64,000 nucleotides of DNA from Heterobilharzia americana (GCA_944470555.2 OX104128.1:63247257-63311256); one strand, 5' to 3'; positions 44,252-56,774 are shown, counted from the first letter of the stretch. Translations and numbers: made by a program. Notes: a model not told the origin generated them from the sequence alone.

Positions 44252-47200
44252 GCATATCCACGAACATGTAAATCCTCCTTTACAGCATTTCGAATAGTGT
44301 CGATACAACAATTTGGGTAAAGAATATCAACAACAAGGAAAATGTTTACATTGATAGGTAGACTACCAGCCAGGGATTATTTACGACCGCACAGCTGGCA
44401 TGTGAGTTACGTGACTACCAGTGTAGTCATTTGATCCAGAGTTATGCGTTTGAGAGACAGTTGATATCCACCAAGGTGCTTTTTCTTAATTTACCAACCA
44501 ACTTGTGGGGTGACACACTGCAACGATTTTGAAAATGAGCAAGAGTATACAATACTGTTAAATAACACAATCAATTGATTAAAACAGTTTAGAAAGGAGA
44601 AATTCGACACAATATATTCCGTGGCAAGGTGAGACAGCCCAAAGTTCGAGCTGGCCACCAAATATTTTACGCACCCTTAGGAGCAGCTTAATGCTGACTT
44701 TTAGCCGGTTTCCTTTTTGACATGGGTGCATACCGGTTTATCGTGTTACTATATAAACTTTTCCCAAGGTTTGACCGGTGGCTAGACTAGACTCTGCAAA
44801 CTATTGTGTTGCACTGATTACGGATTCCATTTCTGTTGAAAATTTTCAACTCTATGTTTGACAAGCGTAGCCTGAACTCAGCCCCATTTCACTACCTGGA
44901 TTAACCTTTCTGATTTTTCCCCTATTCGCGGCGTCATCAAAGCGACTTGTGTGTTACTTCGGACATGAAGCGGTAGGCGAACCGGACATTATGATCAGAA
45001 GAAAGGAGCATCTCTAGTTGGGGGCGAATTTCATGCTCCCGCCTTTCAGGAGGGGGCTTCAATTTTTTCGGATCCCTCAGCAGGTTATTCAGACGTATCA
45101 TTAGCCAAGGTGTATTGACTAAGCCTAAGAGGGCAAGGTAACGGGGCAATTCAGTGTACTACCCGTCAATAACTTTTTCTCTCAAGCCTTATAAAATGAC
45201 TATCGCAAAGTCCAAGCAACCGAATCGCTGACACATGAGTGATTTCTGTCGTCTCCAGCGAAAAGTGATGTCCTGATTGAGTTTCCCAGGATATAAGGCT
45301 ACTCTTTGTTCCTGACTGACATGAGTGGTCTCCCTCTCGGTGCCTTCTGAAACTACTCCATTTGCTCATGGCTTGTTGCCACGGCCGCGAGTCAGGGACT
45401 AAACAAAAGCCCGCCTTGCCAGGTGGTTTGATCCGATTTTAGCTGTTATCAAGTCACAATGGACTAATCCCACTTCCTTGACTGAGGTTCAAGCCACGGG
45501 ATGAGAGCACGGCAATATTCGATACGCGCTGTACAAAGTGTTAGCGGGGATAATGCTGGAGGTAAGAAGCAATAGTTTTTCGTGCAACGGCTCACACAGC
45601 CTTATGAAGCGAATTGGCTTCTTGAGTATGTGCACTTTACAAAGCTTGATGTTCGCTAGGAAGAGACGATCATAGTTTGATCGTTTGATGAGGGACACAC
45701 GTAAGCAGTTACAGTTCCAGCAGAAGTTGCGACGACAATACCAACAAGAGGAACATTCACTGCCTACGGGTACCAAGCGTGGAGTACGCTCCGTAAGGCT
45801 TGTCGGTCCGCAAGAGGGTCTGATAGCCACAAGCGCATTTATCGGTATCGCACCAGTTCAAATAAAAAGGGGAATTTTTCCGGTGATAAACCCGTGTAAT
45901 TAGGTAGTGGATTTGATGCCACACTGATTGGTTCTATTCTGGCGGAACATTCGGGCATAATAAGATAAGCGTTCACTTGAAAAGGTGACACTTAGCCGAA
46001 AGTATTTGTCAAGCGTAGCTACTGGAGAAGTTTTAACACTACATGGGACTGTCCACCTCATTCTCAGGGGAGTAGTGCTATCTGAATATAAAGTGATGAT
46101 GATACATTGTCGCCCAGAAACCAAGACTCAGAGGTCAGGTTAGCGATTGACTGTAACGTTCGAGAAGCCCCCAAAGCTTTCAAAGGATCATTTGAAGGTG
46201 AATAAGACTTATTCGCACCGTAGAACTGCTCATAATGTCTGGTTCAAAAACGTATCAAGAATTTGGAATCTGTGATGCAATATACATGCTGCAGACAGCG
46301 CCATGTGATCAGCGGAAGAAAAATTTTCCACCGGGAGAGGCTAAAGTCATCCGAAAGACTGACGAAAAGTGGCTTATAAGCTTAGGCGAAGTTTGTTGCA
46401 CACGGACAGCCTTCCTGAAATGAGTCACCGTCTGGTGAATCTGTTTGGCTGCATTACCGAGCAGTTTCCAAAATTTCAAAGGCCTGAAGCAAGTGTTGTA
46501 TCATACTTTGTGGAAATATTTTCCACGGTCAGGCTACTGAATGGAGAAAGCATTTAAGGTTTTTGTGGTTGGAAGATGGTCTACGGGGTACGGTGCTAGA
46601 GCGAAGAATGTGAACTAATTCTTTGCCGCATCCTTCCCCCATTCTGTCAACTCACTTTCATATAAAGCAGCACCTAAATTCGATTCTCACGAATTGTGGT
46701 TTAAAAGTGTAACAGATGAATGCCGCTTGGCATCCTCCTGGGAGGTCGACTCTCCACAGAGGGCAAATTTTGAGTAACCGTTAGGTGGATTTCAGTTTGC
46801 ATTGACCAGGACATAATAAATCTAGGAAAAGTCTTAATTTAGATAAACGGGATTTGGGGGTTACAATTAGTTGCTTTGGTCGATATCCAGTACACGTAAG
46901 TGGAACTATTTTCAGTTGAAATGCAATATTGGAATATAGGATATTTGCATGAACGCATGAATCAAGTTATGTGGAGTAGGGAGCAGATCGAAAGAAGAGA
47001 AACTGTACATAAATTGATTGACAAATGTACTAACGCCAAAAACAAAAATGTATTTCTCACTCGGAAGATGAAAGTTAGATCTCCTACTTGCTTGGAAAGT
47101 AAGTCGAGAAGTCCACTCCTTTTGACTACAGAGGGGCAGACTTGCTTGAACCATTGCTGGTTCTGCTGGCATGGATGTCATCCTACGGGTCTGAGGATGA

Positions 47201-49698
47201 GGGCTGCACATCGACTCCATTATCTTAGCTCTGGGGAGATGAACCCAAAGAAGATGAGTATCTAAGACAATGTTTTAGACATAGGAGGCAAGCTGTCGAC
47301 TATCACAGCTTTTGGTTCTGTGGCTGATTAAAACAGTTACCAAACCATGACACTGCCCACAGGTTCAAACGTACAGCCGGAATAGAACTAGACACCTGAC
47401 ACCCCACTCTCCTTGTACCACGCAAGAGAATATTGTTAGTGTAATCTGCAGAACCCATTGTGAGGAAACTTCTCAATATAATAATAATATATTTCGAATG
47501 ATAAATCATACGAACACATGTCGTTTCTATAGGCAACGTCTGAAAGCTATTATTTGCAGCGAAGCTGAGGATGTTTAATAGGTATGATTCATCACACCAT
47601 ACACAGTCTGCCGGAGGATACAATTGTTCGTATGTTGCTGGTCAAAACATTAGATAATCACTCTTTCGCCACACGACGGAAATGAATGGTAACACAGACA
47701 CTCTTACTCAGTTTGAGCTTTAACAGGGCAGCAGTGATTAAACCTTAACGTTTCAATTTATGAAGCGCACAAAGAGTGAAAGTACGTAACACATCAAATG
47801 ACCTGCGTAAACAAGTCTGAAAGGATGTGAATATTCAGTAAGCTTGTGCTGTTTACGGAGGGCGCATAAAACTAGATTTAAATCCTGGTGTGAACCGACA
47901 ACAAAACTTGAGATCATAATCACACGGTGTCAAGCAGCATGAAGTGGTTGCTTATGTCTCTGAAATCAAAGTCGCCAGACCGAATTAAGCCAAAGGTGAA
48001 GCTCAATCTAGGAACCGTTTTTAGTTTGTGGCCCATAGTATGTGGGGTTTCATCACCAGGCTTTTCAGTGTCTTCAAGGTTAGCGCTTCGTAGTAGGTCA
48101 GTCCGGGTTTTCTTCATTCCCAGGTGAGTGGCCGTCACTGGGTGAAGAACCTGCTTGTTTGGATACCGGCCAAATGTGATACCAACATTTCTAGATACGA
48201 TTCCACTTTGAGTCATAAGTCTAGGATAAACTTCAAAATAATCATTGTGGGATAAATCTTGTGATAATTTGTCGCTACTGAGCCCGAGGAAGTTGCATGG
48301 TCTCCAGCACGGCGTTAGATTCTTGACCCGTGATGTGAGTAGTTATTATTTTTTTCGTATACTGGTCCGATCCTCTTTCTAACCCTGTCTGAGATACTTG
48401 TTGGGAAGGGTCGGTGGTGATAAGCAGCTTAAGCGCGTTTGAAATTGACAGCATTCGGACATACCGTGTGGAATCCGCTGAGCCTGAAGAATTTGTTTGC
48501 ATCTGACCTCTTCAAGCTAACTTCTTTCCCTGTTGTATTGCTGTTTAAAGTTTCAGCCGAGGGAGAGTTATATACCCAGAAGTTTGAGGTCAGTGTTACA
48601 ATATTAAAGCCATTTTAGAAGCAACGCTGTTATTCGTAGAGTGAATGCCATCATTTTATGCGCATTCCAGGGATCTCTGTTGGGAACCGCAATCATAGAA
48701 CAGACAGAGCATATGTCAGTTTTGAAGCGAGCTGCAACATCGTTGAGGTCTGCTGTTCCGGCTGCGAGAACAGTGATGATGACTAGGGTTCATGGAAGAG
48801 CTGAGAATGTCGATAGGATGTGGTGAACCGTATGCCCATCGGTAAGTTTACGTTAAACCAGTTATTGTTTTGCGACTCCTCAACTCCGATGTGTAGCTAT
48901 CATGCAGTACAAAGGTTATACTGGGTCACTAGGCATCAAACAAACTTGAGCGTGAACTTTTCATGCAACTTTGAGTGGTGATGTAATGACAACAGCAGCC
49001 ATGCGCAAGTAAGTACTCCATATCTCCTCCATAGTTCTCTCGCGAGCTCCACATAGATATTCCGTCGTTAACCATACAGTTTGTTTTGTGAAATGCGAAC
49101 AGAAAAACAACTCATGTAAATGCACTCAACCATGCTCCTGCAGCTAAAGACGTGAATGCCTCCACTGCCCTTCGATTTCACTCAGTTAGACTTCACTGTC
49201 CGCGGTGACCTCAGCCGTTGCAAAACCGTGCACTCAGACCCACTTTTGGCATTTTCGTGAGCCTTATGGTGCACTTAAACTTATGAGCATCCCCAAATAG
49301 TGTTGCTGATAATTTTAAGTAGTGTTCTGCGTGACAAAAATATTTGGACTGCGATGTGAATAATGCATTTCTACCCAGGCGAAAGTTATGTTAATTTGGA
49401 TCACGGACGGCAGTAAAAAAGCTTGCCCTAGCATGGTGGACAGAGCAGAACTAAGGAGTAGGTGACGAGGAAAATAAGGGGATGCTTCATTGATTTTCGC
49501 GTAATTTTTGACTGACAGCCATACATTCGGAGCATATAGTTCACCCACCTGCAGATAAATTAGTCACAAGGCTTTCGCCAAGGAATTTTCCACTACAAAT
49601 CGAAGAAGGAACCGCTGTTTTGAGCGATTTTACTGTCTAGCGTGCTTTTCGTTTACTTTTTGTTGTCGGAACTCCCAATTAAGTAAGATAACGGCTGG
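42701..49698. other. About 7 kb of higher-GC DNA with no recognised feature
   Basis: Two 60-base lines I counted (45661 and 44881) are 43% and 47% G+C, against 35% for one at 16861. Open frames of 60-120 aa occur on both strands (for example 43138-43497 minus, 47920-48216 minus, 46900-47262 plus), but none has a motif I know, none is long, and I see no splice-bounded exon chain. A (TA)n run lies at 44221-44252. It may be an old large element or host intergenic DNA of a different class; I cannot tell. Confidence 0.5.
44221..44252. repeat. (TA)n microsatellite
   Basis: Short run of TA dinucleotides next to TGTACA. Confidence 0.95.
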
Positions 49699-49713
49699 TA
49701 ACACGCAAGTCAA

Positions 49714-51082
49714 GGAGACCTCAGTGTTTACAAGAACTGGCACGGAATCACTCTCCTGTCCACCCCAAGTAAAATATTAAGCCGCATCATCCTGGAGAGG
49801 CTTAAAGATGCACTGGATTCAAAACTGCGGCCGGAACAGGCAGGCTTCAGGAAGTACAAATCATGTGCCGGCCAAATTGCAACGCTTCACCACGCATCAT
49901 CATAGAACAGGGCATAGAATGGCAATCAGCTGTCTACCTCAGCTTTATCGACTTCGAGAAGGCCTTTGACAGCGTCGACTGGGAAGTAATTTGGAAACTG
50001 CTTCATTACTACGGAGTACCGCAAACCTTTATCCGCCTCATTCAACAACTATATGAAGATGCCACATGCCAAGTAATTCACAATGGGAAGCTCAGTGATG
50101 CTTTTGAAGTGAGGACAGGAGTAAGATAAAATAGGGTTGTCTACTATCACCCATGATATTCCTGATTGTAGTGGACTGGATCATGCAACAAACAGTGAGG
50201 AGTGAGAAGAGGGGGATACGCTGGACGGCGGAAAAGAACCTAGAAGACTTGGATTTCGCCGACGACTTGTGCCTGATGTCACACAAACTTGAAGATCTGC
50301 AGGCAAAAACTAACAAGTTGATAGAAGAGGCGGCGAAGACGGGACTTCAAGTGAATATAGAGAAGACAGAGGTGACGAAGATACCGCACCAACAACTCCA
50401 ACAACAACAACAAACTCCAGTCACCATCAACGGGAGAAACCTAAAGGAAGTAACCTCCTTCACCTATCTAGGCAGCATCGTTTCAACTACAGACGGCACA
50501 GACGAGGATGTCAAAGTCAGAATCGGAAAAGCAAGACAGGCGTTCATTAGCCTGAAACCAGTGTGGAGATCTTCTGCAATCAGCATGCGGAACAAGATAC
50601 GGATTTTCAACACCAACGTCAAGTCAGTGCTTCTATATGGCTCGGAGACTTGGCGCGTAACGAAAGGGATTTCCAACAAACTACAGACATTCATCAACAA
50701 CTGCTTACGCTCGCTACTGAAGATCAGATGAGACGGCCAGAAAGAATAAGCAACAAGGAACTCTGGGAACGAACCAACTAAGAACCTATCAGTCGACAGA
50801 TATGCAGGAGGAAGTGCAGATGGATTGGGCATGCACTGAGAAGGCCGACTGAGGACATCACGCGTCAGGCCAGTTGCTCGAGTGGAATCCCCAAGGGAAG
50901 CGACGAGTTGGACGTCGGTGCCGAGGGTGACATGGAGGAGGTCGTGCGAGGAGGAAATGAGAGGTTGTGGGCTGTCGTGGGACCAGGTTCAAAAGATCTC
51001 AGAGAACAGAGTTCACTGGAGACGTGCTACTAAAGCCCCATGTTCCACTAGGAACCCAAGTGACTAATAATAAATATAATAA
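49714..51082 (+). mobile_element. RTE-clade retrotransposon, copy C (5'-truncated, very young)
   Basis: Bounded by a perfect 15-bp direct repeat TAACACGCAAGTCAA (49699-49713 and 51083-51097). Begins inside RT at the KKGDLS codons and keeps the 3' end and (TAA)n-type tail. It aligns to copy B at a constant offset of 10,856 with no indel over about 1.35 kb; I noticed about six substitutions. Both disabling lesions of B (five extra bases after QIATL; stop plus 2-base gain in RQGC) are present at the same positions. The target duplication and truncation show target-primed reverse transcription, not DNA duplication of B. Confidence 0.95.
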
Positions 51083-51594
51083 TAACACGCAAGTCAATTT
51101 GTATGAGACTGATCGCTCGTTAGAAAATAAGAAATCCTGTCTCCATCAATATTTTCTTCCCAAGCTGTAAGGAATTCAGAAGATTAGGTTATCAGTCTGT
51201 TAGTCGCTACTTTGACATAAACGTCACGATTCATCCATCTGGTCTTAGTTAGCGGAAGGTTGAAACCATCATTTATATGCAGAAAGTGATAATGCATAAA
51301 GGGTACAAAGATGCCCTAAGAAAACATTCATTCTCGCTGTTTATTATTGGTAATAATCATCGAGAGATAATATCCCCCTGCGATAGCATTCACCCCAGCA
51401 AAAGCATTTTTGTCCTGGGTTTTTTTTCGATATTGGACGTGGTGACACAGTATTATTTACTTGATGGCTTTGTGAGCACAAATTCGTACTCGAACAGACG
51501 GATTCAGTGTGGAATCATGTTCTAACACAGTGCCTAAATTTAGCGACAAAAAATCACGAGCGTCAGTAAACAACAACTGATACCCGATGCACCG

Positions 51595-51870
51595 GTGGGT
51601 CAATGCCCCGGTTGCCCAGTGGATAACGCTTTGTCGTTTGAAAGGATCGGTGGTGGGTCTGAGTCGTGGTGAGAAAAACGTCACCCACTGGGGTGCAGGT
51701 ACGTCTAGCTGATGAGTCTCACGGAGGAAGAAACCTACGTTCTGGACTTCACCGCTAGCCGCCAAGCGGACTACGAAGTTTTGATTAGCCGGACAGTATT
51801 GAGGTGTCTTCAAAGGAGCTCCTTTCCCAGTAGCGGTCGAATCATTTGACACTACACTCTGGGCACCATT
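51595..51870 (+). mobile_element. SM-alpha-like SINE with hammerhead
   Basis: tRNA-like head (GGTTGCCCAGTGGATAACGC as box A region, GGTGGGTCTGAGTCGTGG as box B), CACCCACTGGGGTGCAGGTA leader, a hammerhead at 51703-51747, CACCGCTAGCC, then a 3' part that has diverged from the 22.5-kb copy. It lies about 500 bp downstream of RTE copy C. Confidence 0.8.
51703..51747 (+). ncRNA. Hammerhead ribozyme, nearly intact
   Basis: CUGAUGAG at 51709-51716 and GAAAC at 51730-51734 are intact. Stem I GUCUAG (51703-51708) with CUGGAC (51742-51747) pairs fully, counting one G-U. Stem III is AC/GU around CUAC, and U51741 is at the cleavage position. The weak point is stem II, where the base before GAAA is A instead of C and only two or three pairs form. 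The best candidate for activity in the window. Confidence 0.75.
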
Positions 51871-54209
51871 AGGAAACCATAAGGTAGTAAGTTGTTGCGA
51901 TAACAATCCATATGATAATTCATCGCTCCTAAAGTTGACCGAGGTCGACTTATTGTTAAGTACGATTTGAAAGCTGTAATTTGAGACTCATGGTCTCGTC
52001 ACGCAAGATGCATTAGTAACAGTACATTTAGAAGTCTAAGAGTTGGGCGAGTCTGTTTCAAACCTAACGGGCCATACATTTTTGTTTCCCGGTAGGCATC
52101 TTTAATGACAGATAACGGGTAAACGTCAAAACTCAAACCGTTCGTTCTCCATCATACATGGGGCTGTTTGGATGTGTGTGCGTCACGAATGTTAAGATGA
52201 AACTGCCTCAGGCAGCAGAAGTTACTACTGTAACATAAATCCATCCGTGTTATTTGTCGTTTGGTATTAGTGTCATATGGACTCTTGAATGCGAGTAAAC
52301 AAACAAAGAATCCACAACTATAAGACTGTTGAGTTAGCAGGATGATAAATGAAACTAGAGCTGGAAACGTGTACAAGTTCCCGATGAGGTTATTCAGTAT
52401 CAGATCAACATGGAAGGGGTAGAACGCGATAACAAAGTATACTAGGCGTAAGGGTGATTGAGGCAGAACCTTGAGTAAGAAGGAGTGCAGCATAGACTCT
52501 TACTCATATGGTTCGAATGTGATGAATACAAGTTTGATGATACGTCTATCTTCCTCAGTCATATATACCCAGTGTGTCAATGGATTTAGGACGACGGTGA
52601 GAGGTTTCCGTGATTTCCGGTAATTTGAACGAGTAAGGTAGAAGCAGAAGTGGAGCAAGGCAATTAACAAACCAAACGCAAAAAGAAACAGGAAAAGTCA
52701 AGGTAAAACATCGCCGGTACTACCCAGCGCTTGCCAATGGGAGACGGACTTAATCCTTTGTGCATCCATTTCATACCAGCACACCATTGAAGAACGAGCA
52801 ACCAGAAGCTTGTCAGAGCAGCAGAAAGGTGTGACACACTATGGGTTAGTTCGCCAACAATACCTATGTTGCTGTGAATGATAATACTTGAATGGATATT
52901 CACTTGGATCAGGTGATTATATGGAAACCTACAGGTCCTCAACATCGTCAGTGTGGGTTCTTCTGGTACTCGGAGCTATAAGCATGAGAATTTATGGTAA
53001 ACTAGACGTTTGTGTGGCGTAGCGGGGCATCACGAAGACGAATCAAACAAGTCGGCTGCTTGTAACTAAAATTTGGAATTTCGCACGACCCTGGTGCTAA
53101 TAACGGTGAAAGAAGGAAGTGTGACTGAAAACGATACAAACTTCAACACTGTTTATACGCTGAAAAGTTGTATCATCTTGTTGGTTTCATGACTTGTGTA
53201 ATCTTTTTTTAATCAAATTCAATGACATCCATTCCATACCATTTCGGTCCCGTAAAATCTTTTACATTTTCCGACATATACCAATATGATGATGCCTGTA
53301 AACTGGCTTCCCTCATAGTAAATTACCAATATGAGAATAAAATATTTATTTATTTATTTAATAACACCTTTGTTTCAAGTAATATGTGTGATATAGCGTG
53401 GAGCTTCCAGCATAAATTAAAAAGTTTCTTCCGAAACAAAGTCAGTCACCTTTAAGAACCCTATCTCCTTGTTTTACTATGCTCTTAAAGGCCGACATTA
53501 AGAGAAAATAACTTCTACAAACTGTCTGATCATGTCTACTTCATTGGTCTTATTTCCTCCTCACAAATGTCATTCATTTGCTACGCTAATAATGATCGTG
53601 CCACCTATGAGTTCATGTTCTTGAATGATTCTTTACCGAGCGGTGGACTATATGACTGCATCTTACGAAGACTATTGGTTCACTGTGAGAAGATACATCT
53701 TGGGTGTGTGGAAATGGATTTGTTATGAGGAAGTTAAACGAGAAAAGTACTTATAGAAAGGTTTTAACATTCAGTTGCCAAGCCTGCATAGGAACTGCAA
53801 CAGACACCCAAAGGCACCCTAAAACTGAAAGAATTACAGCTTACTATACCCTTGTGACTGACGTTGGATGTTGGGTGACCCACAACTCCAAAGGTATGCC
53901 TGGCAAGGCAGGAAGCATTCGGAGCCTATTAAAATGCTTCAAACGGTTGTTGACGGAATAGAAGAAGCTTTCGCTTAACTGACTTTTGCACCTAGAATCA
54001 GATTATTACCAATTCTTCTGGTTTTTAATCTGTGTATGAGTGAAGAGAGAGCAAAAAGTAGCGGTTTTATGTGAAGAATTAATTGTTCCATTTTAATGTG
54101 TTTATTGGAAATATTACGCAGTGAAATGGTGTCGTCTACTAGATAACGTTTTGTGCATCATTTGTTGTCCTTGTTCGTACATATTAATGCACGATATGAA
54201 TATGGACAA
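51871..54209. other. Spacer, nothing recognised
   Basis: No supportable exon or element. Frames at 53222-53455 and 53704-53961 have no known motif. Confidence 0.45.
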
Positions 54210-54681
54210 CAACCTATGTACTAAATGTTATCCAGATTTGGCCGAGAGCCTCTGGGGGGTTTTTGGCTCAATACGTCCTTTTGCAGAAAAGAGAGGAAGA
54301 AGACAGTCCCGAAGTCCAGGTGAGGCAGTGTAAATCTGTTGAAAGTTTGGCGAAAAAACATACGATCAAATTTTCTGTGAGTTCTTTTGAGGGTTACCAA
54401 GTCTCGCAAATCTTCCTCTGCCATCCCTGCCATGGAGCCTATATAAATGGAGTGCGTTGTGCTTGCGTGTAACACCTTTCATGATTGACTGCCCGGCTTT
54501 GAAGTTAAGTCTTCCTGCAGAGGAACACTGTCTTCTTAACTGCTGATATTTCTTCATAATTTCAGGTCGTCTGCGAGAAGAATATTTTTTGGAGAAACCT
54601 GTTGAGGCAAGCTGTTTGTGCATATTGGGAAGAGAAGAGGTCCTAGTACTGAACCCAGAAGAACTCCACTAGGACAGTGTA
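54210..54681 (-). pseudogene. CR1/jockey-like RT fragment
   Basis: The minus strand reads SGVLLGSVLGPLLFPICTNS and ILLADDLKL (motifs B and C: G.SQGSVLGPLLF.IY.NDL and FADDLKL), then in another frame HLDFGTVFFLSFLQKD-like sequence of the C-terminal block. Frameshifted and stopped. Its 5' end is cut by the CR1-like tail starting at 54682. Confidence 0.65.
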
Positions 54682-54849
54682 CCACAAAACATCCACCTCA
54701 CCGAAGCTAAAAGAAAGAAAGCAGAGCCGGTCTCCTCGTCCACTGCAGGAGTGAACCGAACAACTCGAACCAAGCCCTAAGAACTAGATGCAAGAGATCA
54801 AAAACTACCAGTTTTCTACGCTCGCACTCTCAATATTAGATATTGGATC
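54682..54849 (+). mobile_element. CR1-like 3' tail only (severely 5'-truncated copy)
   Basis: This 168-bp segment, CCACAAAACATCCACCTCAC to ATATTGGAT, is the last part of the 3' UTR also found at 57040-57209 (+) and 57601-57760 (-). It ends in the short tandem TATTGGA repeat that forms the 3' end of this family. Confidence 0.85.
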
Positions 54850-56676
54850 AAGCTTACGGGACTGAGGTATAAGACCCAGACAGGAGAGTTTCTAAAACTG
54901 AGAGTGTACTTTTTGTATAGCTCCCGTAAGATATTAAAGCCGTTGAACCATCTTTTGAGCTCACACTTCCAAGCCCAACTCAGCACTGACACAAGATCCA
55001 CACCGACTCGCCACGACACCGACCAGGTCGCAAATAACGAATACCTCTGTCACGTCTCTATTACAGAGAAAAAGGTGTTCGAGAAGCTATCTAGGCTACG
55101 TCCGGGCAAGTCCCCTGGCTGCGATAATCTGAAACCAGTGGTTCTGAAAAACTGCGCCGAGGTGCTTACCAAACCACTTCGCAACCTCTTTGAGCACTCA
55201 ATAGACTCGTGCAAACTCCCTAAAGAATGGAAGAGTGCCATCTTGTCACCCATCTTCAAGGGAGGAGACAGAAAAAACCCTGGCAGCTACAGGCCGATTG
55301 CCCTACTCCCTATTGTGTCGAAAGTGTTGGAAAGCCTGGTAGCTGACACCATCTGGGAATTCCTCAATAGAGAAAACACTGTCCACACTGCTCAGCACGG
55401 CTTTCGTAGTGGTCGCTCATGTGCCACCAACTTACTAACTGCCTGGGACGACTGGACACAAAGCTGGGATAATAGAAAACCTGTACATGCTGTATTTCTC
55501 GACCTAGCCAAAGCATTTGACAGTGTCCCACCCACAGTACTGCTTCACAAGATCATGTCAGCTGGTATAAGTGGACCCCTACTCTCTTGGTTCAAGGAGT
55601 ACCTGGAAGGGAGGCAGTTCTGCACTAAAGTGAACAGAATAAGGTCGGAGTGGAGACCGTCGACGTCAGGAGTATCCCAAGGAGCAATCCTAGGACCGCT
55701 TCTGTTCCTCCTCTTTGTCAACGATCTGCCAGACAAAATATCCTCACCCATCCTCCTCTTCGCTGACGACATAAAAATTTGGAGGGTGGTAAACGAAGAA
55801 GCCGACTGTGCAGCACTACAAAAGGACTTGCAGCAACTCGAGCTCTGGTCGTCGGAAAATGGTCTGAGCTTCAACTTGGAAAAGTGCAAAGTAATGCACA
55901 TCAGTAAAAATGAGGCAAGTACGACCGACTTCCAGTACATGTTGAGCAACCGTGCTATCACCAGAGTGTCCATGGAGAAAGATTTGGGGCTCAACTTCTC
56001 CGACACCTTGGACACCAGCTCCAACTACAAAGGTATGACAACCAGAGCGAACGCCATTCTACACTTTCTGCGTAGACAGCTTGGCGCCCTCACTCCCGAA
56101 CTCTTCCTTACCATTTTCAAATCCTACGTGCGGCCGCACCTAGAGGTCTTCAATACGGTGGCTCCTCCAACACTCAAGAGAGACTCTAATCTCCTTGAAA
56201 GAATACAAAGAACTGCAACAAAATCAGTTGTGGGGCTAAGGGGAAAGACGTATCCTGAAAGACTTAAACACCTCAACCTATTTACCTTGGGTTATCGCAG
56301 GAAAAGGGGTGACCTCATTATGGCATACAAGATCGCCCATCAGGCAGACCATGCAAACAAATCAATTTTGCCTGCAACTGAACGATCTTCACGAGGAAAC
56401 CCCTTTAAGATAGCACACCAGAGAGCCAACACCACACTCAGGTCCAAATTTTTCTCCCTGAGAGTATGTGCTTTATGGAATGCCTTACCGCGACACATCG
56501 TTATAGCTCCTTCAATCGACTCTTTCAAGAGGCGATTAGACAGTTATGTCACCTCGCATGGACTACCACGGACGTACTCAGGTAGTCACCAACCTCAGTA
56601 CCCCCAACTCCCTCCTAACTACCACTCACTATCTCTCTCCTTAATACACCCACATTACCTACTAATTCTTCTGTAG
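54850..56676 (+). CDS. CR1-like reverse transcriptase, open frame (5'-truncated ORF2)
   Basis: About 608 uninterrupted codons up to TAG 56674-56676; the first usable start (GTG/M) is at 54904, giving 590 aa, but the frame is open from 54850 because the natural start was lost. Numbering from 54904: KSPGCDNLKPVVLK at 69-82, ILSPIFKGGDRKNPGSYRPI about 113-132, GFRSGRSC 166-173, FLDLAKAFDSVP 198-209, SGVSQGAILGPLLF 255-268, LLFADDIKIW 284-293 with the FADD catalytic aspartates at 288-289. The C-terminal block SYVRPHLEVFNTVAPP and RIQRTATKSV follows, then RRKRGDLIMAYKI. RT copies element RNA at the nicked target. All motifs are intact, but endonuclease and ORF1 are missing, so the copy cannot move alone. 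Confidence 0.88.
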   Translation, partial: KLTGLRYKTQTGEFLKLRVYFLYSSRKILKPLNHLLSSHFQAQLSTDTRSTPTRHDTDQVANNEYLCHVSITEKKVFEKLSRLRPGKSPGCDNLKPVVLKNCAEVLTKPLRNLFEHSIDSCKLPKEWKSAILSPIFKGGDRKNPGSYRPIALLPIVSKVLESLVADTIWEFLNRENTVHTAQHGFRSGRSCATNLLTAWDDWTQSWDNRKPVHAVFLDLAKAFDSVPPTVLLHKIMSAGISGPLLSWFKEYLEGRQFCTKVNRIRSEWRPSTSGVSQGAILGPLLFLLFVNDLPDKISSPILLFADDIKIWRVVNEEADCAALQKDLQQLELWSSENGLSFNLEKCKVMHISKNEASTTDFQYMLSNRAITRVSMEKDLGLNFSDTLDTSSNYKGMTTRANAILHFLRRQLGALTPELFLTIFKSYVRPHLEVFNTVAPPTLKRDSNLLERIQRTATKSVVGLRGKTYPERLKHLNLFTLGYRRKRGDLIMAYKIAHQADHANKSILPATERSSRGNPFKIAHQRANTTLRSKFFSLRVCALWNALPRHIVIAPSIDSFKRRLDSYVTSHGLPRTYSGSHQPQYPQLPPNYHSLSLSLIHPHYLLILL

Positions 56677-56774
56677 GAACCAAACCCACGCGACCATTCG
56701 CGCAATTCCCAAATACTTTTCTTTCGTTCTCATTTCTCTCTTCACCCCTTCTTTTATTCTCCTTCCCTTTCCTC

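Noticed and set aside
45685..45903. 72-aa + strand frame rich in Gln/Arg
   Set aside because: Looks protein-like at a glance, but has no family resemblance and no gene context.
46900..47265. 121-aa + strand frame as a gene
   Set aside because: No recognised motif, no splice context and an overlapping frame of similar length on the other strand.
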